Shown piece by piece: positions 51,029 to 58,813 of a DNA stretch of 64,000 nt; the stretch's first letter is position 1, and every line of letters starts with the position of its first letter. Under the pieces are notes generated by a model. It was not told the origin of the DNA. It did no database searches and saw only the letters and a list, made by a program, of their open reading frames with translations. The stretch is from Phycisphaeraceae bacterium (GTDB lineage: Bacteria > Planctomycetota > Phycisphaerae > Phycisphaerales > UBA1924). A program made the translations under genes and the position numbers. The stretch lies in contig JAHBXK010000007.1 in assembly GCA_019636535.1 (NCBI GenBank), positions 1 through 64,000 of the forward strand, written 5' to 3'.

Positions 51029-51062
51029 GCACCCCGGGCATAACCGCCCGGGGTGCTTTGTT
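51029..51062 (+). terminator. Intrinsic terminator after the second flagellin
   Basis: A perfect 11-bp stem (GCACCCCGGGC / GCCCGGGGTGC) with a 6-base loop is followed by TTTGTTG. It begins 33 bases after the flagellin stop. Confidence 0.85.
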
Positions 51063-51119
51063 GCGCGCTCACTGTTGCCGAACGCCGATGTATAGACCGG
51101 CCCGTCTCCTCAATTGCCC

Positions 51120-52169
51120 ATGCCCCGCTCTCCATCCTCAACCTCCGCCCGCTCATCTCCACCCCGCCGCCGTGGCCGCCCGCGCACCCGCCCACAGCCC
51201 GCTCTCAGCCCCGAGTTTGACCGGATGCTCCGCGGCTTCCTCACCTACACACGGGTTGAGTGCGGCCTCTCGCACAACACCGTCGCGGCGTACCAGCGCG
51301 ACTGCGAGGACCTGCTTGTTGCGTTGAACAATGCGGGCCGAATCTCGATCGCTGATGTGACGCCGCGAGACCTGTCCGATCATCTCGCTTCGCTCCGGAC
51401 CGCCAAGGGCATGTCCGCCGCCTCGGTCGTCCGACACCTCGCCACAATCCGGACGTTCTTCAAGTGGGCCATGTCCACCGGCTTGCTCTCGGAGAACCCA
51501 ACCGAGTTGCTCGACCGACCGCGACCGTGGAAGAAACTCCCTCAGGTCATGAGCCCGCGCCAGGTCAAGTCGCTCATCGAGTCCCCCAACCGCGCGGAAC
51601 TCGCCGATCGTTCCAGCGCTCGTAAGGATGCCGCGCCTCGCACCGATGATCTGCGCGCCGCGCTCGTGGTGCGAGACCGCGCCCTGCTCGAACTCATGTA
51701 CGCCTGCGGCACTCGCGCAAGCGAACTGGCCGACCTCCGAGTCGATGACGTTCACTTCGATCTGGCCGTCGTCCGGATCACGGGCAAGGGCGACAAGACT
51801 CGCCTGGTACCGATCGGCAAGCCCGCTCGTGAGGCCGTCCGAGCCTATCTCGACTCCGCCCGTCCGCTCTTGGCCCGCGACCCCGTCCGCGCGGATGGTC
51901 GGCTGTTGCTCTCCCGCACGGGCAAGCCACTCGAACGCGTCGCCGTCTGGCAACTCGTCCGCAGGCACGCAGCGGCAGCGGGCCTGCGCGACATTCACCC
52001 CCACATGCTCCGCCACTCCTTCGCCACACACCTGCTTTTCGGCGGCGCCAATCTCAAGGTCGTCCAGCAACTCCTGGGACACGCCGACGTCGCCACGACC
52101 CAGATCTACACCCACGTTGACTCTCAGCGCCTGCGCGAGATCCACCAGCGGTTTCACCCACGAAAGTAA
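51120..52169 (+). CDS. Tyrosine recombinase, XerC/XerD type
   Basis: Site-specific recombinase of the kind that resolves chromosome dimers at dif. The ATG at 51120 gives 349 residues. Catalytic residues are readable: Arg in ACGTRASELADL, Lys in ITGKGDKTRLVP, the HxLR box HMLRHSFATHLL, His in LLGHADVATTQ and the nucleophile Tyr in IYTHVDSQRL. An Arg/Pro/Ser-rich N-terminal tail of about 30 residues precedes the SAM-like DNA-binding domain. No mobile-element flanks are visible, so a housekeeping Xer role is more likely than an integrase. XerC versus XerD cannot be decided. Confidence 0.92.
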   Translation: MPRSPSSTSARSSPPRRRGRPRTRPQPALSPEFDRMLRGFLTYTRVECGLSHNTVAAYQRDCEDLLVALNNAGRISIADVTPRDLSDHLASLRTAKGMSAASVVRHLATIRTFFKWAMSTGLLSENPTELLDRPRPWKKLPQVMSPRQVKSLIESPNRAELADRSSARKDAAPRTDDLRAALVVRDRALLELMYACGTRASELADLRVDDVHFDLAVVRITGKGDKTRLVPIGKPAREAVRAYLDSARPLLARDPVRADGRLLLSRTGKPLERVAVWQLVRRHAAAAGLRDIHPHMLRHSFATHLLFGGANLKVVQQLLGHADVATTQIYTHVDSQRLREIHQRFHPRK

Positions 52170-52220
52170 ACTCGCACAACCGTCTCGACGTGGTTCACCG
52201 GCCGACCTTCAATCTCGATC

Positions 52221-52745
52221 ATGGATCCCGGCGAAGACCGACTCTTTCAGGTGCGAGTCAGTTCACGCCAGTCTCGATCCGTGCGCCGGGTTCTTGAGCC
52301 TGATGCCTCAGCGCAGACCGGCACAAGCGAGCCGCTCGAAGACCGCGGGTACAACGTGCTCGTCCGCGCTGTTGATGCCGAGACGGCCATGGCCATCATG
52401 CGTTCCCGCGGGCAGAAGGTGCTCGGCGTTTCTGAGGCAGATCGTGAAGCGGTGCTCGCCCTGGCCGGCAAGGAGAATCGGCCTCCAAGCATCGCGTTGT
52501 GCTACACCTGCAAGTACCCACTTCACGATCTCCCCCGCGTCAGTGCCGATGGCGACGGATCTCGCACGCGCACGCACTCTGCCAACGTCGTGATCTGCCC
52601 CGAGTGCGGCGCGGTCAACTCCGGGCGCGAAGCAGCGGACTTTCTTCATCCGCACCGTCGAGCGCACGCGACAGTATTGCGGCTCATCATCTACCTACTG
52701 GTCGGCATGGCTGTTGTCGTGACGATAGTTCGTTCGAGCCTGTAG
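52221..52745 (+). CDS. Membrane-anchored zinc-ribbon protein of unknown function
   Basis: I do not recognise the family. The 174-residue product has three parts: an N-terminal region (to about residue 75) with the pattern AVDAETAMAIMRSRGQKVLG that resembles the short N-terminal segment of GspF/PilC proteins; a two-pair Cys region (CYTC near residue 94 and CPEC near 126) like a split zinc ribbon; and a C-terminal hydrophobic helix (VLRLIIYLLVGMAVVVTIV). This suggests a tail-anchored protein with a cytosolic zinc module. It lies downstream of the recombinase on the same strand. Confidence 0.75.
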   Translation: MDPGEDRLFQVRVSSRQSRSVRRVLEPDASAQTGTSEPLEDRGYNVLVRAVDAETAMAIMRSRGQKVLGVSEADREAVLALAGKENRPPSIALCYTCKYPLHDLPRVSADGDGSRTRTHSANVVICPECGAVNSGREAADFLHPHRRAHATVLRLIIYLLVGMAVVVTIVRSSL

Positions 52746-52787
52746 CGCCGATCAAAGGCCGATCTCGATGCGCCGACCACGCTTCCG

Positions 52788-53810
52788 TCAGATCAGCCGA
52801 CCGGGGTGGCTCCCCGCACGCGGAGCCTCGAACTCCGTCTCCAAGCCGTTCATGGCCGACCGTGTCTCTCGGACGAGCGACGACGCGACGCTCGCCGCAC
52901 GGTCCAACCCGTCTCCCGTATCCCGATCGACTTCGCCGATCGCACGGTTCAGCGCCCCCAGAGTCCGCGGCGTCGTGGCGTGCACTCCACGTCGTGAGAT
53001 CTCCGCGACCTCCCGCTCGACTTGCCGGTCAAGTTCGGTCACGCTCGTCACGATCACGCCCCGGCGCACTCCAGAACAGAACCACGTCGCCACCAGCGTG
53101 GCGCACAACGCCGCAACGCCCGGCATCACAAGCCACTTGGCCATCAGAACGGTCCAGCCCGATCCGCCCGCGTTCACCGCCTCGCTCGCCGTCACCAGCC
53201 CCTCATACCCCGAAAAGACCCCGGGAATAGGCATCGACGGCATCAGGTCCTTCCACGGCACGCACAAGATCCCTAGAACGATCGCCCAGAACGACGCAGT
53301 GACCGCACGCTCCACGCCGGGCACCGCACCGCCCCCGGCGATCACAGTACCCATGAACACCATCATCGCCAGCGTCAGCGCCGCGATCGACCCCGCCACG
53401 GTCGCGATCGTGCTCGCGCGACGCAGATAGCCGTCATGCACGCTCGCCACGCGGTTCACTTCCACCGCTCCATCATCCTCCCCCGTCAGACCTCGGACCC
53501 CGGAGACAAACGACCCCGCCACCGGCGTTGCGGGCGCGCCCGCGTCGATCGTCTGCCCGGGCCCTCGCAACGAACGCGGCGCTTGGTTCACAACCGAAGC
53601 CGCACCAGCAGCCCGAGTGCCCGACGACTCAACGATTTTCAGTTCTTTGGGCGGTGCGGCTTCAACCGTCGTGTGGCGGATGTCCGTGTAGTGCACAAAG
53701 CCGAACACCAATCCCTGCACTGCGGCTGCGAACCCCACCACCAGCGCGCTCAGCACCACCCACCGCCGAAGTCCCTTAATCGCCTGGCTCACGTGCGGCT
53801 TGGGAACCAT
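52788..53810 (-). CDS. Four-helix membrane protein of unknown function
   Basis: I do not recognise the family. The 340-residue product has hydrophobic segments at about residues 16-40, 135-162, 172-190 and 225-248. A Pro/Ala-rich loop of about 70 residues lies between the first two. The C-terminal about 80 residues are soluble and helical (TELDRQVEREVAEISRRGVH), followed by an acidic tail. GGGAG precedes the ATG. A candidate promoter and a hairpin lie upstream. It is convergent with the zinc-ribbon protein. Confidence 0.75.
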   Translation of the reverse strand: MVPKPHVSQAIKGLRRWVVLSALVVGFAAAVQGLVFGFVHYTDIRHTTVEAAPPKELKIVESSGTRAAGAASVVNQAPRSLRGPGQTIDAGAPATPVAGSFVSGVRGLTGEDDGAVEVNRVASVHDGYLRRASTIATVAGSIAALTLAMMVFMGTVIAGGGAVPGVERAVTASFWAIVLGILCVPWKDLMPSMPIPGVFSGYEGLVTASEAVNAGGSGWTVLMAKWLVMPGVAALCATLVATWFCSGVRRGVIVTSVTELDRQVEREVAEISRRGVHATTPRTLGALNRAIGEVDRDTGDGLDRAASVASSLVRETRSAMNGLETEFEAPRAGSHPGRLI

Positions 53811-54122
53811 GTCCTGTCACTCCCGTTCAGGCTGGCGCTTGGCTGAACACTCCCCCGCTCGCGTCACGCGCGCAGCGGGGGCGGCATCACGCCGTCCCGA
53901 CCTCCCCGATATCGGGTCCGCCGTGTGATCACTCAATCAGTCCGAAGCGACATGCTGCCACCCCGCCCCGCGCATCGCCCCCTCATTCTCCAGTCGTCAC
54001 ATTCCCACAAGATCCATAGCGTCCCATAATCTTGGGTCATGCGCTTGTCTCTGGCGGATCACATCCCAGTTCTCGCCGTTACGAGTCCAAGTCGCATTGT
54101 GACCGAGAGCACGACCACAGTT
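53811..54122. other. 312-base region between pyrB and the four-helix membrane gene
   Basis: On the minus strand it contains a candidate promoter (53908-53936) and an 8-bp inverted repeat CCCCCGCT / AGCGGGGG with a 14-base spacer (53852-53881), the latter in the predicted leader of the membrane gene. It has no T-run, so it is not a typical terminator. No reading frame or tRNA was recognised in the rest. Confidence 0.5.
53908..53936 (-). promoter_or_regulatory. Candidate promoter of the four-helix membrane gene
   Basis: On the minus strand TTGAGT (53936-53931) and GATATC (53913-53908) are separated by 17 bases. The -35 is good and the -10 is poor. It lies about 100 bases upstream of the start at 53810. 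Confidence 0.28.
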
Positions 54123-55217
54123 TCAGCACTCCGCGGCCGCGACGCACAAGAACAGCACCGCCATTCTCACCGCCAGCCCGTTCGCAACCTGCTCCAAGAT
54201 CACCGACCGCGGCCCGTCTGCCACGTCGTCGGCGATCTCCACCCCGCGATTCATCGGGCCCGGGTGCATGACCACCGCACCAACCGGCAGCCGCGACGCC
54301 CGCTCCGCCGTCAACCCGTAGCACTGCGCATACTCGCGAATGCTGGGAAACGCAGGGCTCGAAGACCCGGCTTTGTTCCCGGTCGTGTTCGCCCCAACAG
54401 CCCCCGCCCCCCCACCCCCCACTCCGACACCACCCGCCGCGCCGCCACCTTCGCCCGAGTGCCGCTCGAACTGAATCCGCAGCATGTTCACGGCGCTCAG
54501 CCCGCCCCCGTCGATCAGCCGGTCGAAATCGTGCTCAACCGTGCATCCCAGCGCTTCCAGACTTCGCGGCGCCAACGTCGGCGGCCCCACGCACACCACC
54601 GATGCGCCCAGCGCCAGAAGACCGAAAATGTTCGACCGAGCAACGCGAGAACTCACGATGTCGCCGACGACCGCTACCCGGAGCCCAGACAAGTCGAATG
54701 TCTCCAGCCGCCCGTGCGCTCGGGCCAGCGTGTAGATGTCGAGCAATCCCTGCGTGGGGTGCTCGTGCTTGCCGTCGCCCGCGTTCACTACCGCGCACCG
54801 CACATGCTCACTGATTCGGTGCGGCGCCCCGGATGCCTTGTGCCGAACGACCATCGCGTCGACGCCCATCGCCTCGACGTTCAGCGCGGTGTCCACCACC
54901 GTTTCCCCCTTGGCCACGCTCGATCCAGAGCCCGACAGGTCGATCACGTCTGCGCTCAGCCGCTGCGCTGCGAGTGTGAAACTCAGCCGCGTCCGCGTCG
55001 ACTCCTCGAAGAACAGATTCGCCACCACCTTCCCGCGAAGCGACGGCACTTTCTTCACGCTTCGCGTGGACACCTCCGCGAACCCACGCGCGGTCTGCAA
55101 CACCGTCCGCAGCGCGTCGGCTTCCAATCCCTCCAGCCCGAGCAAACATCTGTGCGGCCAGAGATCCCGACCGGCCCCTTCGGATACGGCCGGGGTCGTG
55201 GTTGAAGTCGTTGCCAT
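54123..55217 (-). CDS. pyrB: Aspartate carbamoyltransferase with a glycine-rich insertion
   Basis: PyrB makes carbamoyl-aspartate in pyrimidine synthesis. The carbamoyl-phosphate site FFEESTRTRLSF (about residue 67), HPTQGLLDIYTLARAHG (about 150) and the C-terminal MHPGPMNRGVEIADDVADGP are intact. Between the LRIQFER segment and FPSIREYAQ a Gly-rich stretch of about 33 residues (GEGGGAAGGVGVGGGGAG and following) replaces a short loop; it is unusual for the family. The ATG at 55217 gives 364 residues. No regulatory subunit gene is adjacent, and pyrC is not next to it. Confidence 0.94.
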   Translation of the reverse strand: MATTSTTTPAVSEGAGRDLWPHRCLLGLEGLEADALRTVLQTARGFAEVSTRSVKKVPSLRGKVVANLFFEESTRTRLSFTLAAQRLSADVIDLSGSGSSVAKGETVVDTALNVEAMGVDAMVVRHKASGAPHRISEHVRCAVVNAGDGKHEHPTQGLLDIYTLARAHGRLETFDLSGLRVAVVGDIVSSRVARSNIFGLLALGASVVCVGPPTLAPRSLEALGCTVEHDFDRLIDGGGLSAVNMLRIQFERHSGEGGGAAGGVGVGGGGAGAVGANTTGNKAGSSSPAFPSIREYAQCYGLTAERASRLPVGAVVMHPGPMNRGVEIADDVADGPRSVILEQVANGLAVRMAVLFLCVAAAEC

Positions 55218-55394
55218 TGCACGAAGCGTAGGAATGGACACTGCGACCTACCGGAACCCGATCCGACCGCCCAGCCCGACACACGTGAGTGGCACAACCG
55301 GCAAAACCTCTGCGCCGCCCATCAACCCGGCCTTTCAGATCGATCGATCCGGAGTCCTCGCTGCCTGAGCAACGACCAACAACCGACCGAGTCG

Positions 55395-56894
55395 CTACTC
55401 GGAAGCGGGAGCAGGGAATCGCTCCAGGATCCAGTCCCGGATGGCGTTGAGCGCGGAAGGATTGAAGGTCTCCGGGGTGGTCGCGTAGAGCGCAACAGAA
55501 CCGTTGGGAACAAACTGGAAGAGGTGATTAAGGCCGGGAAGGCGCAGCGTAGTTGTGTCTGTGTTGCCGCCTTGCTTGAGCGCTTCGGCGATGGCGCTGA
55601 GGTTCTGATCGGGATCGACCTGTACATCGAGAACCCCGTTCAGCGCAAGAACGGGTACCTGAACTCGCGCGAGATCCGGACGTGGGTCGTCGATGAGGAA
55701 GTGACGGAACCAGGGAGACTGCATGTTCTCGGCCTGTTGGGTGAGCGTCTCTTCCAACGCTGCGCGTTGCTGCTCGTCTTCCGGAACTGACTGACCCACC
55801 GCGATGATCTGTGCCTCGACGAGGTTGCGTAGAAGTTCCATTTGCCGATCGCGCGGCGCATCGTCATTCACGGCCGCGAAGAGGGCAGCTGCCGCGGCTC
55901 GGACCTCCGCAGCGGCTTCGGGTGTGGCCCCGGATGCGAGAACGATGAGTTCGTTCTGTCGTGCCATCAGTTCGTGGCCAGGCACGCCCGGACCGGCCAG
56001 AAGAACGAGGAATCTGACGTCGCGATCTCTCGCGGCAAGCATTGGCGCCACACGCCCGCCCTCGCTGTGCCCGATGAGGCCGACCGGCCCGACGTCGGCT
56101 CGGCCGCGAAGATGGCGCAGACACGCTTCGGCGTCATCGGCGAAGTCCTTCATGGTTGACCCGGCGTATGTGCCGCCGGACTTGGCCGTGCCTCGATCGT
56201 CGTATCGCAGCACGAGGATGCCGGCTCGCGTCAGGTGATCGGCAATGACCGCGAATGGGCGATGGTCCATCAGTTCCTGATCGCGGTTCTGTGGACCGCT
56301 GCCTGAAATGAGGATCACCGAAGGGAACGGACCGTCGCCGTCGGGCTTGGTGATGGTTCCGGATAGGAAGAACCCCTTGGGCGTGCCGTCTTCACCTTGG
56401 GCATCGGGTGAACCAACAGGGATACTGATCTCCTCAACGTGGTACGGGAATGGAGGCACGGGATCCTGCGGTCTGCGGATCTTCCTCAGTTCACCTCGGT
56501 CGAGAGAGAATGTCGTGTTGAGACCGCCCTGCTTGAAATCCCCTTTGATGGACTGGCCGTCCGGGGCGATGACGCCGGAAAACGCCGGGTCACCCGGGAT
56601 GTTCGCGATCTTGAATGCGACACGATCACCCTCGACTTCGATGTCGGCGAGAGGAAGTCCCTTCGCCCCTTGCTGTGGGATATCGATCGTTCCGGTCCAA
56701 TCGCCGGCGGGCGCAGCATCCGCCTGCGGCGGCGAGAAGTTCACGCCGATACGGAGCGCCATGCCCGGTGTGTTGATCTGACCGGACCATCGCCCGGCCA
56801 GATCGGTCGCAAGCAGGGGATTCGCCAAGCCGAACAACATGAGGGCCAACCCGATGACCGCCGGCGTGAGCGCCCTTGTGTGATGCTGTTTCAT
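55395..56894 (-). CDS. Exported alpha/beta hydrolase
   Basis: A 499-residue protein with a signal peptide (ALTPAVIGLALMLFGLANPL, cleavage near LLATD). A beta-rich N-terminal domain (about residues 25-165) precedes the alpha/beta hydrolase. The nucleophile elbow GHSEGG is near residue 275; NGVLDVQVD supplies the likely Asp and PGLNHLFQF the His. The pattern resembles the YuxL/S9-like or BAAT-type peptidase and esterase families, and the substrate is unknown. The ATG at 56894 has GGAGG about ten bases upstream. It lies 83 bases downstream of the glycosyltransferase stop on the same strand. Confidence 0.85.
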   Translation of the reverse strand: MKQHHTRALTPAVIGLALMLFGLANPLLATDLAGRWSGQINTPGMALRIGVNFSPPQADAAPAGDWTGTIDIPQQGAKGLPLADIEVEGDRVAFKIANIPGDPAFSGVIAPDGQSIKGDFKQGGLNTTFSLDRGELRKIRRPQDPVPPFPYHVEEISIPVGSPDAQGEDGTPKGFFLSGTITKPDGDGPFPSVILISGSGPQNRDQELMDHRPFAVIADHLTRAGILVLRYDDRGTAKSGGTYAGSTMKDFADDAEACLRHLRGRADVGPVGLIGHSEGGRVAPMLAARDRDVRFLVLLAGPGVPGHELMARQNELIVLASGATPEAAAEVRAAAAALFAAVNDDAPRDRQMELLRNLVEAQIIAVGQSVPEDEQQRAALEETLTQQAENMQSPWFRHFLIDDPRPDLARVQVPVLALNGVLDVQVDPDQNLSAIAEALKQGGNTDTTTLRLPGLNHLFQFVPNGSVALYATTPETFNPSALNAIRDWILERFPAPASE

Positions 56895-56977
56895 GAACGA
56901 GTGTCCTCCATGTGTATCGGGTCTATTCGGAATACCCCTGCGCGAATTGCGGAAGAAGGCGCGAGTCGTACGACCGA

Positions 56978-58555
56978 TCACTCCCAAGCCGCTTCGCGTG
57001 ACACGGGCCGCCAAGGCGGATCATCCAACCGCGTGAGCCAGACGTCACGCTCCTTGAAGAGGGTTGTTTCACCCGGTCCCGGACCTTGAGACCCCTTGAC
57101 GTGGTAGAGCAGCAGATCGCCTGCCGCCAAACTCTCGGGGTTCGGGATCTTCAACGGCCAGTGGCCGAGTTGAAGGTAGAGCCTAGCGCTCATGTTGCCG
57201 TGGATGCCTCCGGCGTGAATCGAACGGTCCGCAAACTCCTCGTTGCGCAGGAACTCAAAGAGGGCGGGCCACTGCGGATCGACTCCCCGCTGTACCCGAA
57301 CAGGAAGGATGGCAAAGAGCCCTCCCGCGACGACAGCCAGTGCGGGCGCTGCTCGGAGCGTACGCATCAGTGCGTGACGCGACCGCCTGTCGCGATCGCG
57401 CATAAACCATCGAGAATCGACCAATGACGCCGAGACGATCGCGAGCGCTGGCCACAAAACGATCGCATAGCGGTCGCGTCTGTCAGGAAAGATCGAGAGG
57501 GCCGCAAGCCAGACGCACGTCCACAGGATGGCGAGCACAACAATGGACCAGCGGCCCGGCACAAGCGCGTTGAGCGTGCTGAGGGGCGGTGGCAGCGCAA
57601 CCGATGACTCGGTGGTGCGTCGCTCGTGAATCAGGAGCCAGAACGACAACGAAACCGCCGCGAGCCAAGGCCAGTACGTGCGAGCGAGTTGTTCGAAGTA
57701 GAAGGTGGGGCGCTGGGACTCCACATCGAACTGGACCATGCTGCCCGTCAACCGATCACCGATCTCGCCGCCGAACAAGCGCTCCGTGAACTCTTCGCCG
57801 TGAATCAAGTACATCGAGAGATGCCAAGGCCCAGCGACGGCGAGTGCGGCAAGCAAGGCCAACTTGGTGCCAATCACGACGCGCAGTCGCAACGACGGGG
57901 CGCTGACTACGAACGCCCAAGCCGCAACGATCGGGATGGCTAGAAGGGCCTGCATGGGCTTACACATCAGCGCGAGTCCGACCATCGCTCCGCCGAACAA
58001 CCACGAGCCGTTTGTGCGGAGATTCGATGTCGGACCCGAAGATCGTCCCAGCACCGCGGAGGCCATACAGATCAACGCAGCGATCAGAAAGGTCGTGTGC
58101 CAGAGATCAAGCGAGACTTCTTTGGTACGGCGGAAGAACTCATAAGTAAGTGCCAGCACGCACCCGGCGGTTGCCGCGCCGAGCGGGGACGCTCGGAGCC
58201 GGGCGAGGCGAACGGTCAGAACGATCGTGATCGCCCCGGCCAACACACTTCCGATGCGGGCAATCCAGAGATCGGTACCGAGGGCCCAGAGCGGCAGACC
58301 GTGGATCCACAGGGCGAGCGGTGGCTTGTTGAAGTACGGCTGACCGGGCTCGGCGAGAGGTGACCAGAACTCGGCCCATGAACCTGACCGCCACGCCTGC
58401 ACACCGATCGCCGAGTACCAGGCGGTGTCGGTGCGAAAGTCGCCCTGATCGAGGTGAGGAAGAGTGATCGCGAGGAAGATCGCCACTCCGGGCAACCAGA
58501 CGGGCAGCCGGGAGGGCCAAGCATCGAGTGATTGGGCACGGTCATCATGGCGCAC
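56978..58555 (-). CDS. GT39-like membrane glycosyltransferase
   Basis: A multi-pass protein resembling ArnT/PMT-type glycosyltransferases that use polyprenyl-phosphate sugars. It has about ten hydrophobic segments. The first extracytoplasmic loop LPHLDQGDFRTDTAWYSAIG carries the acidic residues expected for catalysis, followed by PYFNKPPLALWIHGLPL. The C-terminal region is soluble (NPESLAAGDLLLYHVKG). The start is uncertain: the frame is open to about 59062, which would cover uvrA. I use the GTG at 58555 (VRHDDRAQSLDAW), about 525 residues, although no clear ribosome site is seen. The 258-base gap to uvrA holds no other gene. Confidence 0.78.
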   Translation of the reverse strand: MRHDDRAQSLDAWPSRLPVWLPGVAIFLAITLPHLDQGDFRTDTAWYSAIGVQAWRSGSWAEFWSPLAEPGQPYFNKPPLALWIHGLPLWALGTDLWIARIGSVLAGAITIVLTVRLARLRASPLGAATAGCVLALTYEFFRRTKEVSLDLWHTTFLIAALICMASAVLGRSSGPTSNLRTNGSWLFGGAMVGLALMCKPMQALLAIPIVAAWAFVVSAPSLRLRVVIGTKLALLAALAVAGPWHLSMYLIHGEEFTERLFGGEIGDRLTGSMVQFDVESQRPTFYFEQLARTYWPWLAAVSLSFWLLIHERRTTESSVALPPPLSTLNALVPGRWSIVVLAILWTCVWLAALSIFPDRRDRYAIVLWPALAIVSASLVDSRWFMRDRDRRSRHALMRTLRAAPALAVVAGGLFAILPVRVQRGVDPQWPALFEFLRNEEFADRSIHAGGIHGNMSARLYLQLGHWPLKIPNPESLAAGDLLLYHVKGSQGPGPGETTLFKERDVWLTRLDDPPWRPVSREAAWE

Positions 58556-58813
58556 GGCAGAGCGTACACATCTGCCGGACTTCGGTTCATCCGTCGGTGA
58601 ACAGGGATCGAAAGAAGCGCAGGACGTTGGAATGCATCGACTACGATCTTCAGGAGTCGACGAGTGTCGGGAATCGGAGAGTGGATGGCCCGCAAGCGAG
58701 TTGCCGCAATTCAGGCAGAAGCCAAGCCCGTGATCGGGAATTCGCGCGGAGTGGACAACCGTGGCGAGGATAACAGGCGCAAGCAAGTCCGAGCAAAGCC
58801 CGAGCATGCGACC

